Source of the DNA: Clostridium sp. AF27-2AA
GTDB lineage: Bacteria > Bacillota > Clostridia > Lachnospirales > Lachnospiraceae
Assembly (NCBI RefSeq): GCF_003478505.1
Contig: NZ_QUFI01000016.1
Coordinates: 18,412 to 82,411 of the forward strand
Length of the DNA: 64,000 nt
Direction: 5' to 3'
Shown here: positions 18,229-27,406 of the stretch, one piece after another
How the letters are laid out: each line of letters opens with the position of its first letter
Numbering within the stretch: the first letter of the stretch is position 1
Translations under genes and position numbers: made by a program
The notes under the pieces: generated by a model
What the model saw: the letters and a program-made list of their open reading frames with translations, nothing else
Database searches by the model: none
Told to the model about the DNA's origin: nothing

Positions 18229-18703
18229 GGCTATTTATCTCCTTTTTAGTGTCCTGTTCCTTTATCTCTTTACCAAGAAGAGAACGTAAGGTATGGCGGT
18301 AATTATAGTCAGCGTTGGATAAGATCACCTGGATCCCTTTGCGGGTATCCGGATTAATGGCAAGAGGACATTTCAAGTTGACGGTTCCATCCAGATAATC
18401 CTTCTTTACAGTACATATGGCATAATAAGACAATTCATCACTGGAATTTACTTCCAGAAAGGATAATTCTTCCGGTAGAAGAACCGGTGAATAAGAAGGA
18501 AAGAGTGCTGCTGCATCGATGAGAAAAAAGGCTACATAAGGTTCGTCTACAGACTGCAATATCAGCAGGGAGCTGTCATCTTCCTCCATAGAGAGGGGAA
18601 GATAGTCATGGTACTGGGAAAAACCAAATAAACCATCTGGAAATACAACCAGCTCGTCTTTCGTATAATCCATCTCGCCGTAATATTTTGTATCAATCTT
18701 CAT
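18209..18703 (-). CDS. fliW: Flagellar assembly factor FliW
   Basis: 164 residues, near the usual FliW length, with the N-terminal IDTKYYGEMDYTKDELVVFP pattern and the central FLIDAAALFPSY region. FliW binds CsrA and free flagellin and so ties flagellin translation to export. The gene overlaps csrA, which fits its role as partner. A 28-bp gap separates it from an unknown gene upstream. Confidence 0.93.
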   Translation of the reverse strand: MKIDTKYYGEMDYTKDELVVFPDGLFGFSQYHDYLPLSMEEDDSSLLILQSVDEPYVAFFLIDAAALFPSYSPVLLPEELSFLEVNSSDELSYYAICTVKKDYLDGTVNLKCPLAINPDTRKGIQVILSNADYNYRHTLRSLLGKEIKEQDTKKEINSHADTET

Positions 18704-18731
18704 GCTTGTATAAGCCTCCGGGGATCAGTTT

Positions 18732-19223
18732 TTATATGGTAATATTAAGAGCAGGGGAATCCGGCTCTTTTTTTGGTGGAACATAATTGGGGGTGCCGGT
18801 ATATATAAATTCTACTTCAGGGTAAGAGGTTATGATGGTCATTTCCAGGGCTGGTATGTATTCCAGATCGCCAGATGCCACACGAAATTCAAATTCACCT
18901 CTCTGAAGGGTATACAACCCATTATTGTCAGGGCTTCCAGAAAATGGATCACCAAAGCTGTTTCCTGATCCAGAGACGTTTGCTGCGCCATGTACTCTTT
19001 GCACAGTATCCTGGAGATCAAAAGCTTGTCTGATCTCCTGGATACAGGTCATGCTTTCCGGAAAACTGATCCCGTAATTTTGAGCCTGGCGTGCTTTCAG
19101 GCGGTATTGGGAAATAGCCTGATGCTGTCTTGCTGCCAGCTGGTCCTTTGAAACCAGCCTGGCATTTTGACGGAAACGGACAGATTCAAAAGGTTTAAAA
19201 TTTGCTTCAATCACAGGTTTCAT
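18732..19223 (-). CDS. Hypothetical protein between flgL and fliW
   Basis: 163 residues, not recognised. The N-terminal half is basic and helical (ARQHQAISQYRLKARQAQNY). A Gly/Ser-rich middle (about 80-105) leads to a beta-like C terminus ending PPKKEPDSPALNITI. It holds the place of yviE (DUF6470) in the B. subtilis flgK-flgL-yviE-fliW-csrA order, but no clear sequence match to YviE could be seen. No signal peptide or membrane segment. A ribosome site (GAAGGTGAAA) precedes its start. Confidence 0.75.
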   Translation of the reverse strand: MKPVIEANFKPFESVRFRQNARLVSKDQLAARQHQAISQYRLKARQAQNYGISFPESMTCIQEIRQAFDLQDTVQRVHGAANVSGSGNSFGDPFSGSPDNNGLYTLQRGEFEFRVASGDLEYIPALEMTIITSYPEVEFIYTGTPNYVPPKKEPDSPALNITI

Positions 19224-19296
19224 ACATTTTCACCTTCTTCAGACCTGAAAATAGAAAGTTATTTTTTGCTTGTTTTTTGTAAACAATGTATCGGTA

Positions 19297-20427
19297 TCAT
19301 TTTATAAAATCAAAAAGAGATGACTGCATCAGGTTTGACCCCATTTTTAAAGCAGCAGAATAGGAGTACTGGTAAGAGTACATTTCTGTGATGGCCTCAT
19401 AAGGATCAGCTCCGAGAATGTCTTTGTATTCCTCTGTCAGGTTGTCGCTTAAAGTATCAAGACGGGTTTTTGTAGTTTCTACCAGGGAATATTTATTGCC
19501 AAGGTCGCTGTAAACGGTGCTGATGGTATGCTCTGTATTAGCTGCATCCTTAAGTACACTGCCCATAGTATCTGTAAATTGATCAACGGTTGTAGTATCA
19601 CTGATATAATTATCACAGGCCATAACCGAACGGCTGAGAAGTGCCACAGGAGTGGTTTCCAGGGCAGCTTTGACCGCTTTCTTTGCATCCGCATCAGACA
19701 TGGCATTTAAGGAATCTGAAGTAAGCCCCGTAAGCATATTCAGTCCTCCTGTATAGGTATCTAAAAGAGACTGGCGGTTGGAAATATCGCCATAACCGAT
19801 ATCTACCCGGCCTTGTTCTCTCATAGCTGTCACAAGGTTGTTCAGGGCATCATCAGGGTTAGGGCCTAAATCATAACTGTAAGTATTTGTATTTTTATCA
19901 TATGCCATGGTCATATTGACCGTCTTTGTGGTACCGTCTGAATACTTATGGGTATAAGTAAGGGTTTTTCCATCTCCGCTTAGAGAAAACGGAGCTGTTG
20001 TAATATCATTTCCGCCGTAAACATAGAAATCCTGATACTGGCTGTTCAGATTGCTGACCATGCTCTGCACATCCTGAAGAAGAGCATCTCTTTTTGTCTG
20101 GACAGAAGTTTTTGAGCTGTTATGGGAGGAATCCAGCACATACTGCATGGAAGTCTTACTGTTGCTTAAAGTTTTCTGGATATCCCTTGCACCCTGCTCC
20201 TGTTGGTACAGACGGTTTTTAATATCACCTAAAATAGAACTTTTACTCTTTGCATCCTGATATAAATGATCCATTTTCTTTCCCTGATAATAAGCAAGAG
20301 GATTATCAGCAGCTGTTTCATAAGCAGCGCCGGTAGAAACCTTGTTCATGCTTTTGTTCAGATTGCTTTGAAGATCATTTAAAGAAGAAGTATACCTGCG
20401 GTAAACAGATGAACGTACAACTCTCAT
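19297..20427 (-). CDS. flgL: Hook-filament junction protein FlgL
   Basis: 376 residues. The N terminus (RRYTSSLNDLQSNLNKSMNK) and the following VSTGAAYETAADNPLAYYQG are flagellin-like, as expected for FlgL. The C terminus ends in the export-type helix YSYSAALKMGSNLMQSSLFD. It joins the FlgK ring to the filament. The gene follows flgK by 22 bp with AGGAGG upstream of its ATG. Confidence 0.92.
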   Translation of the reverse strand: MRVVRSSVYRRYTSSLNDLQSNLNKSMNKVSTGAAYETAADNPLAYYQGKKMDHLYQDAKSKSSILGDIKNRLYQQEQGARDIQKTLSNSKTSMQYVLDSSHNSSKTSVQTKRDALLQDVQSMVSNLNSQYQDFYVYGGNDITTAPFSLSGDGKTLTYTHKYSDGTTKTVNMTMAYDKNTNTYSYDLGPNPDDALNNLVTAMREQGRVDIGYGDISNRQSLLDTYTGGLNMLTGLTSDSLNAMSDADAKKAVKAALETTPVALLSRSVMACDNYISDTTTVDQFTDTMGSVLKDAANTEHTISTVYSDLGNKYSLVETTKTRLDTLSDNLTEEYKDILGADPYEAITEMYSYQYSYSAALKMGSNLMQSSLFDFIK

Positions 20428-20449
20428 AATTTATTAATCCTCCTTATAT

Positions 20450-22123
20450 TTATGCACCAGTATTACTGATCAGGGTATTCAACACTTCATCAAGGGCAGT
20501 CATCAGACGGGAAGCAGCATTATAGGCTGAAACGTAGGCCATCATATTGGTTGCTTCTTCATCCAGGCTGACACCGGAAAGAGATTCTCTGGAGTCCTGG
20601 ATACTGTTTAAAACAGTTGTGCCCGTCTTTAATGCAGTCTGGTTGGAACTGGAATCAGATGCCAGCTGGGTGGAAAGGTTATTCATATAATCAGCAAATG
20701 TCTTTCCATTCAATTTCTTGGTATCCTTCATAGCTGCGATCATATCAAGGACTGTATCTGTGCGGTTGGTGCCGTCTGTAGAAATATGGACCGTTCCACT
20801 GGTCCAGCCTTTGCTGATACCGATATTTCCGGCTGTTATACCAGTTGTTGAGTCATCGGTGGAATTAGATAAAAGATTCTGATCCGTGTGGTTTTTGCCA
20901 TTGTTGATGTCATTCATGGATTTTGCGAAAGTGGAAGCTAACTGATTCAGTTTTTCTGAGTAATACTGGTATCCACGGACATCATCCACAGCAGTAGATC
21001 CATTTATCACATTGCCGGTACCTGTTTTCTGGAGCATATCCAGGCTTGCCTGAAGAGAGCCGCCTTCAAAATGGATCCCTTTTGACTCTGCGTATACATC
21101 TGCAGCTGCCTGTCCATTCCCTTTATAGCTGGGGGCTTTTTCAAACTTGATGGAAATGTTTGCAGGATCAGAAACAGAAGCAGCTGTCTGGTGATCGCCT
21201 TTTAACACACTTAACTGACCGTAGTTTTTTGTGAGACCGTTAGCACCAAGGTCAGATCCGTTTACCAGGATCAGCTTCTGGCTCTTTCCCTGGGCATCAA
21301 TATAATTCATGCTCACTTCCAGGTCATCAGGCCAATCTTTCTTGCCGATCACAGCACCATTTGCATCATAGTCATAGGCGTTATTCCCGGAATGGGCATC
21401 ATCCTTGTAATATCTGGTTTCAACAGGAATATAACCGGAAAGCTCATCCAGGAGAAGATTACGTTCATCCTGCAGTTCCAGAGAAGGATGACCGGCAACC
21501 TGGTTACGTTTGATCTGTACGTTCAGGTCACCGATCTGGCGGAGGATGTCATTGATCTTCTGCACATCGCCCTGTTCACTGCTGCCTTCCCCTGTGAGCC
21601 TTTGAAATTCATTCTGTTCGGCCTGTGTGATCTGTCTGGATGCCTGGTTAAAAAGATTACATACAGACTGCATTTTAGTTCGCAGCTCACTTTCATAGAT
21701 GGGATCGGATACCTTTGCAGGATCTTGCATGCTTGTAAGGGTAGACTGGACATCATCAAATGCCTGACGGATGCCGGAAATGGTTGTTTCGTCCAGTACC
21801 TTTGACAGGGAATTAAGGGCAGTCTGTAAACGATTGGTATAGCTGCAGTCAGCAGACTGGCTGCGGTATTGGATATCCAGATAAGGATCTCTGATCTGTG
21901 AGACCCGGTTCATGCTTACCCCAAAGCCTACTGCAGTTTCATTCCCATTAGAATAATGGGAAACAGGATTCGTATAATTAAGGCTGGATGCCTCTAACTG
22001 CTGCCTGGTATATCCGGCAGTATTCATATTTGACAAATTCTGTCCTGTAATATCCAGACGTTTCTGGTTGGCCTGGAGAGCGGACAGAGCGGTATTAAAA
22101 CCGGAAAAAGTTGCTCTTACCAT
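20450..22123 (-). CDS. flgK: Hook-filament junction protein FlgK
   Basis: 557 residues, the normal FlgK range. The N terminus has FSGFNTALSALQANQKRLDI then GQNLSNMNTAGYTRQ, the axial-protein motif. The C terminus has SLDEEATNMMAYVSAYNAAS, also typical. It forms the first junction ring between hook and filament. Preceded by GGAGGTAATA at the proper distance. flgN lies 51 bp upstream. Confidence 0.94.
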   Translation of the reverse strand: MVRATFSGFNTALSALQANQKRLDITGQNLSNMNTAGYTRQQLEASSLNYTNPVSHYSNGNETAVGFGVSMNRVSQIRDPYLDIQYRSQSADCSYTNRLQTALNSLSKVLDETTISGIRQAFDDVQSTLTSMQDPAKVSDPIYESELRTKMQSVCNLFNQASRQITQAEQNEFQRLTGEGSSEQGDVQKINDILRQIGDLNVQIKRNQVAGHPSLELQDERNLLLDELSGYIPVETRYYKDDAHSGNNAYDYDANGAVIGKKDWPDDLEVSMNYIDAQGKSQKLILVNGSDLGANGLTKNYGQLSVLKGDHQTAASVSDPANISIKFEKAPSYKGNGQAAADVYAESKGIHFEGGSLQASLDMLQKTGTGNVINGSTAVDDVRGYQYYSEKLNQLASTFAKSMNDINNGKNHTDQNLLSNSTDDSTTGITAGNIGISKGWTSGTVHISTDGTNRTDTVLDMIAAMKDTKKLNGKTFADYMNNLSTQLASDSSSNQTALKTGTTVLNSIQDSRESLSGVSLDEEATNMMAYVSAYNAASRLMTALDEVLNTLISNTGA

Positions 22124-22174
22124 AAAGTATTATTACCTCCAAAATATAAATATCCTGCAGTCCCCACAGTTTTA

Positions 22175-22603
22175 TCAGACATATTTGTCATAAACATGAG
22201 GATCGCTCTGCTTCGCACCGGAAAGGCGCTGTTCTAACTGCTTCATGCGGATCCGGATCAGACGGTCTGTGCCACCTTTTATCTTTTTCAGCTTTTCAGC
22301 CTGGCTGGATAACCGTTCCAGGATCGGAGAGAGAAGTGCCACAGCCTCCTCGCTGTCCTCCTGCATCAAAATCTGGCGGAAAGTAAGGCCCTCAAGACCC
22401 GACTTGCGAAGAAGATCACTTCGTTTTTTATCTAGTCCGCGCAGCTGCAGTAAAAGCATGTTTTCATCATTTAAAAGAGATTCCAGCTGATCGGGATGAT
22501 CAGCTGAAATAACAGTTAGTTTATCAGCCTCAACCTGGCATAACTGTTCTAATACAGTACACAGCTGTTCTAATACCGGGATCAGGCTTTCAGGCGCCCT
22601 CAT
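22175..22603 (-). CDS. flgN: FlgN-like export chaperone
   Basis: 142 residues, nearly all helix, with the LEQLCTVLEQLCQVEADKLT start and a long charged coiled coil, as in FlgN/YvyG. FlgN is the chaperone for FlgK and FlgL, encoded directly downstream. The start overlaps the flgM stop (ATGA), so the two are translationally coupled. The call rests on size, helix content and position. Confidence 0.8.
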   Translation of the reverse strand: MRAPESLIPVLEQLCTVLEQLCQVEADKLTVISADHPDQLESLLNDENMLLLQLRGLDKKRSDLLRKSGLEGLTFRQILMQEDSEEAVALLSPILERLSSQAEKLKKIKGGTDRLIRIRMKQLEQRLSGAKQSDPHVYDKYV

Positions 22604-22911
22604 AGATTATACATGGCCCTTGCAATGGCCATGGGATCCGGTTCGTAGGTTCCTTCCTCAACCTGTTTTTTCAGTTGGGCAGCCTTTTCAACGGAAACGC
22701 CTTTCTCGCGGCAGACATCTTCTGTAATGCTGTGAGCCAGAGATCGTGCAAAAAGTGTTTCATCAGCCGAAATACCTTCGGTGTATTCAAAACTGGCTCG
22801 GTCAAGATCAGCCGGTTTTGCAGAAATTTTATCAGACAAAGCAATGTTGCTTTGTCTCATTGATACATGTTCCATGTGTATTTGCTCCTGGATAGAATCT
22901 TGAATTTTCAT
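22600..22911 (-). CDS. flgM: Anti-sigma28 factor FlgM
   Basis: 103 residues from the ATG at 22911, which has GGTGAGGAG upstream. The longer in-frame start at 22950 adds a stretch (MVLPFYFKVRSNC) unlike FlgM. The C-terminal helices (VEKAAQLKKQVEEGTYEPDP followed by MAIARAMYN) match the sigma-binding end of FlgM. It holds sigma28 inactive until exported through a finished hook. It heads the flgM-N-K-L-orf-fliW-csrA operon and its own promoter looks sigma28-type, which would give feedback. Confidence 0.88.
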   Translation of the reverse strand: MKIQDSIQEQIHMEHVSMRQSNIALSDKISAKPADLDRASFEYTEGISADETLFARSLAHSITEDVCREKGVSVEKAAQLKKQVEEGTYEPDPMAIARAMYNL

Positions 22912-22994
22912 ACAATTACTCCTCACCTTAAAATAAAACGGCAGGACCACAAAAGTATCCTGTGATTCTCACATGCTTACTGAATCTATGTAAA

Positions 22995-23021
22995 TTATCG
23001 CCTTTTTTCTTGAAAATATAA
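22995..23021 (-). promoter_or_regulatory. Putative sigma28 promoter of flgM operon
   Basis: On the minus strand: TTAT (23021-23018), a 15-base spacer, then GGCGATAA (23002-22995). It lies about 83 bp before flgM. It is divergent from a similar site serving the opposite strand. Confidence 0.7.
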
Positions 23022-23033
23022 GAAAAATTATAT

Positions 23034-23060
23034 TTATAAAAAACGGGAAAACGACGACTA
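23034..23060 (+). promoter_or_regulatory. Putative sigma28 promoter of fliK-like operon
   Basis: TTAT at 23034-23037, a 15-base spacer, then GACGACTA at 23053-23060. The -10 is the weakest match in the set (5 of 8 against GCCGATAA), but spacing and -35 agree. About 76 bp before the next gene. The 185-bp gap between the two operons holds nothing else clear. Confidence 0.55.
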
Positions 23061-23135
23061 AATAAACATATGGAAGTATGCAGGATAAACTCATATTAGT
23101 ATAATATATAGAATTAAAAAGAAAAGGAATAAAAC

Positions 23136-24557
23136 ATGTCTAATATATTACAGGTAACAGATCCTTCTACATATATAGATAATAGAAATGTCCATACAGG
23201 CCAGGAGCAGCAAAGCGCCCTGAACAGTTCCCAGATCCAGAATCCTTCTGACCCATCTCGTGTAGTGCGGGCAGATGGACAGAAAAGCGGTACCGCTGGT
23301 GACCAGGAAAATGAAAGTGGCTTCAGCGTCCGCAATTATAATGGAAATTATACTGACTTTCTTCAGAAGCTGGGGCAGGAAAATGAAATAAAGGATTCCC
23401 TGGGCCGGATCCTGTTCCGGGATGGAGCCTTTATCGCTAAAGGTGATGAAGGTCTGGGCAAAATGGTGCAGCAGCTGCTGGATTCTGCCAGTTTTGAAGA
23501 TCCTGGCCAGCTGCTGGATTTTTTGAAAATGCAGGGACAGACAAAATTTTCCGGTACTTTCTTCGAAAACCTGAGAACTCTTTTGCAGCAGGAAGGAAAC
23601 AGAGGCCTGCAGGAAACAGCCCTCAAATTCCTTCAGGTATTCAACAATTATTCCAGCGGCGAGCATCTTTTAGGACAGATGCAGGAACTGACAGATGATA
23701 TAAAAGGAATGCTTTACACCTCTGCAAGACAGGAATACGCATCGATTCTGGATCAGCTGGACTGGAATGCAGAAAATGGGGAAACGAAAGAAAATGCCCA
23801 GGTTTTGTTTCAGAAGCTGGTCCCCTTTCTTTCAAAATATATTTCCCGTACCCATGATTATGGCAGTGTAAGAAGCAGCGTGATCCAGCTGATCCTTTAT
23901 GGGGCACGTTATGAAAACGGAAGCAGTGTCCTTCTCAGGAGCCTTTTTGAACAAATTGCAGCTAATAGGGATTTTAAACGTTTTTTTGAAACAGAGCCTG
24001 AAGAACTGTATGCTGTACTTACCGGTTCAGAAGGAAAAAAAGGAAATATTTATGGAGATATCTTTGGCGCACTTGTGGAAAGAGGAGCAAAAGGAGAAGC
24101 CGGGCTGGAACAGGTACAGGATTTTTACCAGCTAATGCGTGGGATGCTGGTAAACGAAAGCGTATATATGCCTGTCAATCATTTTATCCTTCCTTTTCAA
24201 TATCAGGGAAAAGAGGCGGTATCTGAATTTTGGATCGATCCGGATGCAGAGAAAAAAGAAGAAGAGAAAGATGGCGGCAGGAAAATACGCCTTCTGGTGG
24301 ACTTTGAGATCAGGGGATTGGGAGATTTCCAGCTTCTGGCAGATCTCCAGGATCATAAAATATCCATGGAATTGGGAGTTCCTAAAAATCTTTCTGCCGG
24401 TGCCGGAGAGATACAGGCAAAGCTTCAGGAAATATGTACCAGAAACGGGATGCGCGTGAAAATGATGCAGGTACAGGAAAGAAAAGCTCATTACCGTCTT
24501 CTGGATGTTTTCCCAAAGATAAGAAAAAAGGAGAATGGAATCAATGTCAGCGTTTGA
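23136..24557 (+). CDS. FliK-like (YlqG-type) protein, unassigned
   Basis: 473 residues, no signal peptide or membrane segment. The first 60 residues are polar and probably disordered. The C-terminal part (ESVYMPVNHFILPFQYQGKE, then FEIRGLGDFQLLADLQDHKI) resembles the FliK hook-length-control C domain in pattern only. It is followed with a 14-bp overlap by a stand-alone FlhB C-domain gene. In B. subtilis the same pairing is ylqG-ylqH. Inference: a FliK/FlhB-like pair acting in export of late substrates. Start has AAAAGGAATAAAAC upstream. Sigma28-type promoter in front. Confidence 0.6.
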   Translation: MSNILQVTDPSTYIDNRNVHTGQEQQSALNSSQIQNPSDPSRVVRADGQKSGTAGDQENESGFSVRNYNGNYTDFLQKLGQENEIKDSLGRILFRDGAFIAKGDEGLGKMVQQLLDSASFEDPGQLLDFLKMQGQTKFSGTFFENLRTLLQQEGNRGLQETALKFLQVFNNYSSGEHLLGQMQELTDDIKGMLYTSARQEYASILDQLDWNAENGETKENAQVLFQKLVPFLSKYISRTHDYGSVRSSVIQLILYGARYENGSSVLLRSLFEQIAANRDFKRFFETEPEELYAVLTGSEGKKGNIYGDIFGALVERGAKGEAGLEQVQDFYQLMRGMLVNESVYMPVNHFILPFQYQGKEAVSEFWIDPDAEKKEEEKDGGRKIRLLVDFEIRGLGDFQLLADLQDHKISMELGVPKNLSAGAGEIQAKLQEICTRNGMRVKMMQVQERKAHYRLLDVFPKIRKKENGINVSV

Positions 24558-24855
24558 GCGGCTATTAGAGCAAAAGGCAGTTGCGCTTCAATATTCACCG
24601 GAAAAGGACACTGCCCCGGTGATCGTTGCTTCCGGAATGGGATATATGGCAGAAAAGATCACAGAAGCAGCCAGAAAATCAGGAGTTCCTGTTTATGAGG
24701 ATGATTCCCTTGCAACTCTTTTAAGCAGATTACAGCTGGGAGCGGCAGTGCCGGAAGAATTATATCAGGCGATCATAGAAATCTACATTTATTTTTTAGG
24801 ATATGTGCCGTCATCGGAGGAAAAAGAGAATGAAACAAAATCCAAAAATACCTGA
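24544..24855 (+). CDS. Stand-alone FlhB C-terminal domain protein (YlqH-like)
   Basis: About 103 residues from the ATG at 24544. AAAAGGAGA lies 10 bp upstream of it, whereas the ATG at 24535 is too close to that ribosome site. The sequence VIVASGMGYMAEKITEAARK followed by GVPVYEDDSLATLLSRLQLG, then VPEELYQAIIEIYIYFL, matches the part of FlhB after the cleavage site. The NPTH motif is absent. Such proteins can substitute for the cleaved FlhB C domain in some bacteria. Overlaps both neighbours, so translation is coupled. Confidence 0.85.
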   Translation: MSAFERLLEQKAVALQYSPEKDTAPVIVASGMGYMAEKITEAARKSGVPVYEDDSLATLLSRLQLGAAVPEELYQAIIEIYIYFLGYVPSSEEKENETKSKNT

Positions 24856-26242
24856 TAGAAAGTTCAGACACAGACATAAAATGTTTCTGCTCCTTCTTTC
24901 GGGAGTCTTGCTGTTTCAGTGGGGAAAGATAGATGCTTTTGCAGCAGCAAAAGAGATAAAAACAGTAAATATCCGTGTTACATCCAAGCTGGAAGCAGGC
25001 AGCAAGCTTCCAGATATAAAACTGGAAACGACCACGGTTTCAGATGGAGAAGTGGCAGTAGATGCAAGTGGAGGTAAATACAGCGTTTCCGAGGCCGAAT
25101 GGACGGATAAAAGTTCCAATGAACTGAAAGCTGCTGAAGAGCCTCAGATGAAAGTCACCCTGGAACCGGAAGATGTCAGTGAAGATTATTTTGTTTCCAG
25201 CTATAAAAAAGCGAATGTAAAGATCAGTGGAGGCACATTTGTGTCTGCCAGACGAGATGGAGATGAACTGGTAGTTACCCTGCGGGTAAAAGGGATCAAA
25301 GGAGACTATGCTGCTCCGGAAGATGCCTGGTGGAATGAAAAAAGCCTGGGACAGGCTAAATGGGAAAAGCCGGATAACACATCCGGTTATTACGAGGTAC
25401 AGCTTTACAGAGGAAAATCGAAAGTTTACAGCGTCTCCCAGACCAGTGCAGTCCAGTATAATTTTTATCCATATATGACAAAAACAGGAGAGTATACCTT
25501 TAAGGTGCGAACGGTACCGGGAACGGATTCCCAAAAAAAATATGGTGGAAAAAGTGAATGGATAGAATCCGGGGAGCTTTCCATTACAGACCGGTATGTA
25601 TCAGATGGTAAAGGACAGCAATCAAAAAATCCTTCTGCAAAGCCCGGAACCACAGATACAGTAGGCTGGGTAAAAAAAGACAATATATGGAATTACAGAT
25701 TTCCGGATGGCTCTATATGCCGGGGTGCATGGCAGTCGCTCAACGGATACTGGTATTATTTTGATGTCAATGGCACGATGCTCACCGGCTGGCAGAAGCT
25801 GGCAAATGACTGGTATTACCTGTATGATACCGGGGAAATGGCAGCCGGATGGGCAAAGATCAATGGACAGTGGTATTATTTCTGGCCATTAACGGAAAAT
25901 GGGCATACACAGGGAACCATGGCTTATGGAGGCTGGAAGATCATAGGGGCGGATTATTACTTTTTCAGGGAAGACGGCTCCTTATATACCGGCTGGCTGG
26001 AACAGAATGGTTCCTGGTATTACTTAAACACACTTGACAACAGCCTTCAGGGAGCTATGCTTACCGGCTGGATGATCCGGGAAGGGAAAACTTATTTCCT
26101 GGATGCTGACGGAGTTATGGCTACCGGCTGGTATCAGATTGACGGGAATTGGTATTATTTTTGGCCGGATTCAGGTGAAATGGCAAAAAACCAGTATATC
26201 AATGGATTTTATGTTAATGAGGACGGGATCTGGTACAGGTAA
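24830..26242 (+). CDS. Secreted protein with cell-wall-binding repeats (first paralogue)
   Basis: About 470 residues from the ATG at 24830 (GGAGG 8 bp upstream). A basic N terminus and hydrophobic core (MFLLLLSGVLLFQWG) form a signal peptide, probably cut after AFA. Residues 35-260 contain beta-rich domains, one fibronectin-like (SGYYEVQLYRGKSKVYSVS). From about 285 to the end are choline-binding-type repeats (GWxxxNGxWYYF pattern, for example LNGYWYYFDVNGTMLTGW). These would hold it on wall teichoic or choline-bearing polymers. It overlaps the FlhB-C gene, which is unusual for a Sec-exported wall protein. Confidence 0.85.
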   Translation: MKQNPKIPDRKFRHRHKMFLLLLSGVLLFQWGKIDAFAAAKEIKTVNIRVTSKLEAGSKLPDIKLETTTVSDGEVAVDASGGKYSVSEAEWTDKSSNELKAAEEPQMKVTLEPEDVSEDYFVSSYKKANVKISGGTFVSARRDGDELVVTLRVKGIKGDYAAPEDAWWNEKSLGQAKWEKPDNTSGYYEVQLYRGKSKVYSVSQTSAVQYNFYPYMTKTGEYTFKVRTVPGTDSQKKYGGKSEWIESGELSITDRYVSDGKGQQSKNPSAKPGTTDTVGWVKKDNIWNYRFPDGSICRGAWQSLNGYWYYFDVNGTMLTGWQKLANDWYYLYDTGEMAAGWAKINGQWYYFWPLTENGHTQGTMAYGGWKIIGADYYFFREDGSLYTGWLEQNGSWYYLNTLDNSLQGAMLTGWMIREGKTYFLDADGVMATGWYQIDGNWYYFWPDSGEMAKNQYINGFYVNEDGIWYR

Positions 26243-26261
26243 AGATATGTGAGGAATGGAT

Positions 26262-27401
26262 ATGAAAATGATCAGAAAAATACTCCTTTGTGCCGGAACA
26301 GGACTGCTGCTTGGAACAGGAAGCTTACAGTCTTTACCGGGGGGAATCTTTCATATGTATACAGCTTATGGGGCAGAGAGCAGCATCATCGAGACCATGA
26401 GTATTAAATTTGACACCACTTTTGGAGATCCGGAGGAAATACCACAGCCCCAGATCACCATCAGCGGATCAGGGGTATCCATTGGGGATATTTATTACAA
26501 AACAGAATATGAAAACTGGAAACCTGGTAAAAAGGTACGGATGGAGATCACGGTGGATGCTGCACAGGGAAAGTATTTTCCTGTGTCCCTTGGACGATCC
26601 AAATGCCGTGTGACCGGGGCGGATTTTGTATCGGCGAAAGCCCTGGATAATACCACCATGCAGGTAAAAGTGGACTATACGCCGGTCACTGTTCTGGGTG
26701 ACACAGCTTTAGCAGGCTGGAGTTCACTTGACTCAGAAAAGGCAGTGTGGAAGAAGGTAGACTATGCTCCGGGCTATACCCTGACTTTATATGGAAATGA
26801 TAAAGTGGTAAAACGGATGACAGTTACAGATAACTCTGTCAGCTTAAAGGAGTACATGACAGATCCGGACAAGATCTACTATTATCAGGTAAAAGCGGTC
26901 CCGGTTACAGCAGAACAGAAAAAATACTTAAAAGAAGGGGAATTTGTTACATCACAGGAACAGGATATAGATGACAGTGAGGAAGAGGAGAAAGAAAAAA
27001 AACATGCAGCAACTTCCCAGAGCAGCAGTACTGGTCCCGGCGTAGCAGGTTCTCTAAAGGGAGACAACTTTGTTATGCCGGATGGGACTCTGGCAGTCAA
27101 TACCTGGAAGCTGGTGGGAGGTATATGGTACTACTTTAACGCTGAAGGAAACCGTACCAGGGGATGGTTCCTGTATGGTGGAAAATGGTATTATTTCGAT
27201 GGAAATGGCTGTATGAAGACCGGCTGGGTGGATACTGGAAATGGAACATGGTATTACTTAAACCCGGATGGGGATATGAAGACCGGCTGGTTTTATGATA
27301 AAAATATCTGGTATTATTTAAATAACGATGGATCTATGGCAGTAAACCGTTCTCAGGACGGCTGGTACCTTGGAGCAGACGGCGCAGGCCGAAAGGAGTA
27401 A
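26262..27401 (+). CDS. Secreted protein with cell-wall-binding repeats (second paralogue)
   Basis: About 379 residues from the ATG at 26262, with GTGAGGA upstream; the ATG at 26256 is very close to that site. Signal peptide KILLCAGTGLLLGTGSLQSL, then a YGAE junction. The middle resembles the preceding protein (fibronectin-like part GYTLTLYGNDKVVKRMTVTD). An Asp/Glu/Lys linker (about 226-245) leads to four or five wall-binding repeats such as GGKWYYFDGNGCMKTGW. It looks like a tandem duplicate of the upstream gene with fewer repeats. Both lie between export genes and a lytic transglycosylase, suggesting a wall-level flagellar role. Confidence 0.85.
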   Translation: MKMIRKILLCAGTGLLLGTGSLQSLPGGIFHMYTAYGAESSIIETMSIKFDTTFGDPEEIPQPQITISGSGVSIGDIYYKTEYENWKPGKKVRMEITVDAAQGKYFPVSLGRSKCRVTGADFVSAKALDNTTMQVKVDYTPVTVLGDTALAGWSSLDSEKAVWKKVDYAPGYTLTLYGNDKVVKRMTVTDNSVSLKEYMTDPDKIYYYQVKAVPVTAEQKKYLKEGEFVTSQEQDIDDSEEEEKEKKHAATSQSSSTGPGVAGSLKGDNFVMPDGTLAVNTWKLVGGIWYYFNAEGNRTRGWFLYGGKWYYFDGNGCMKTGWVDTGNGTWYYLNPDGDMKTGWFYDKNIWYYLNNDGSMAVNRSQDGWYLGADGAGRKE

Positions 27402-27406
27402 GAAAT

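Noticed and set aside
25096-25103. GCCGAATG inside the first wall-binding gene
   Set aside because: No TTAT-like tetramer lies 15 bases upstream and no gene starts nearby.
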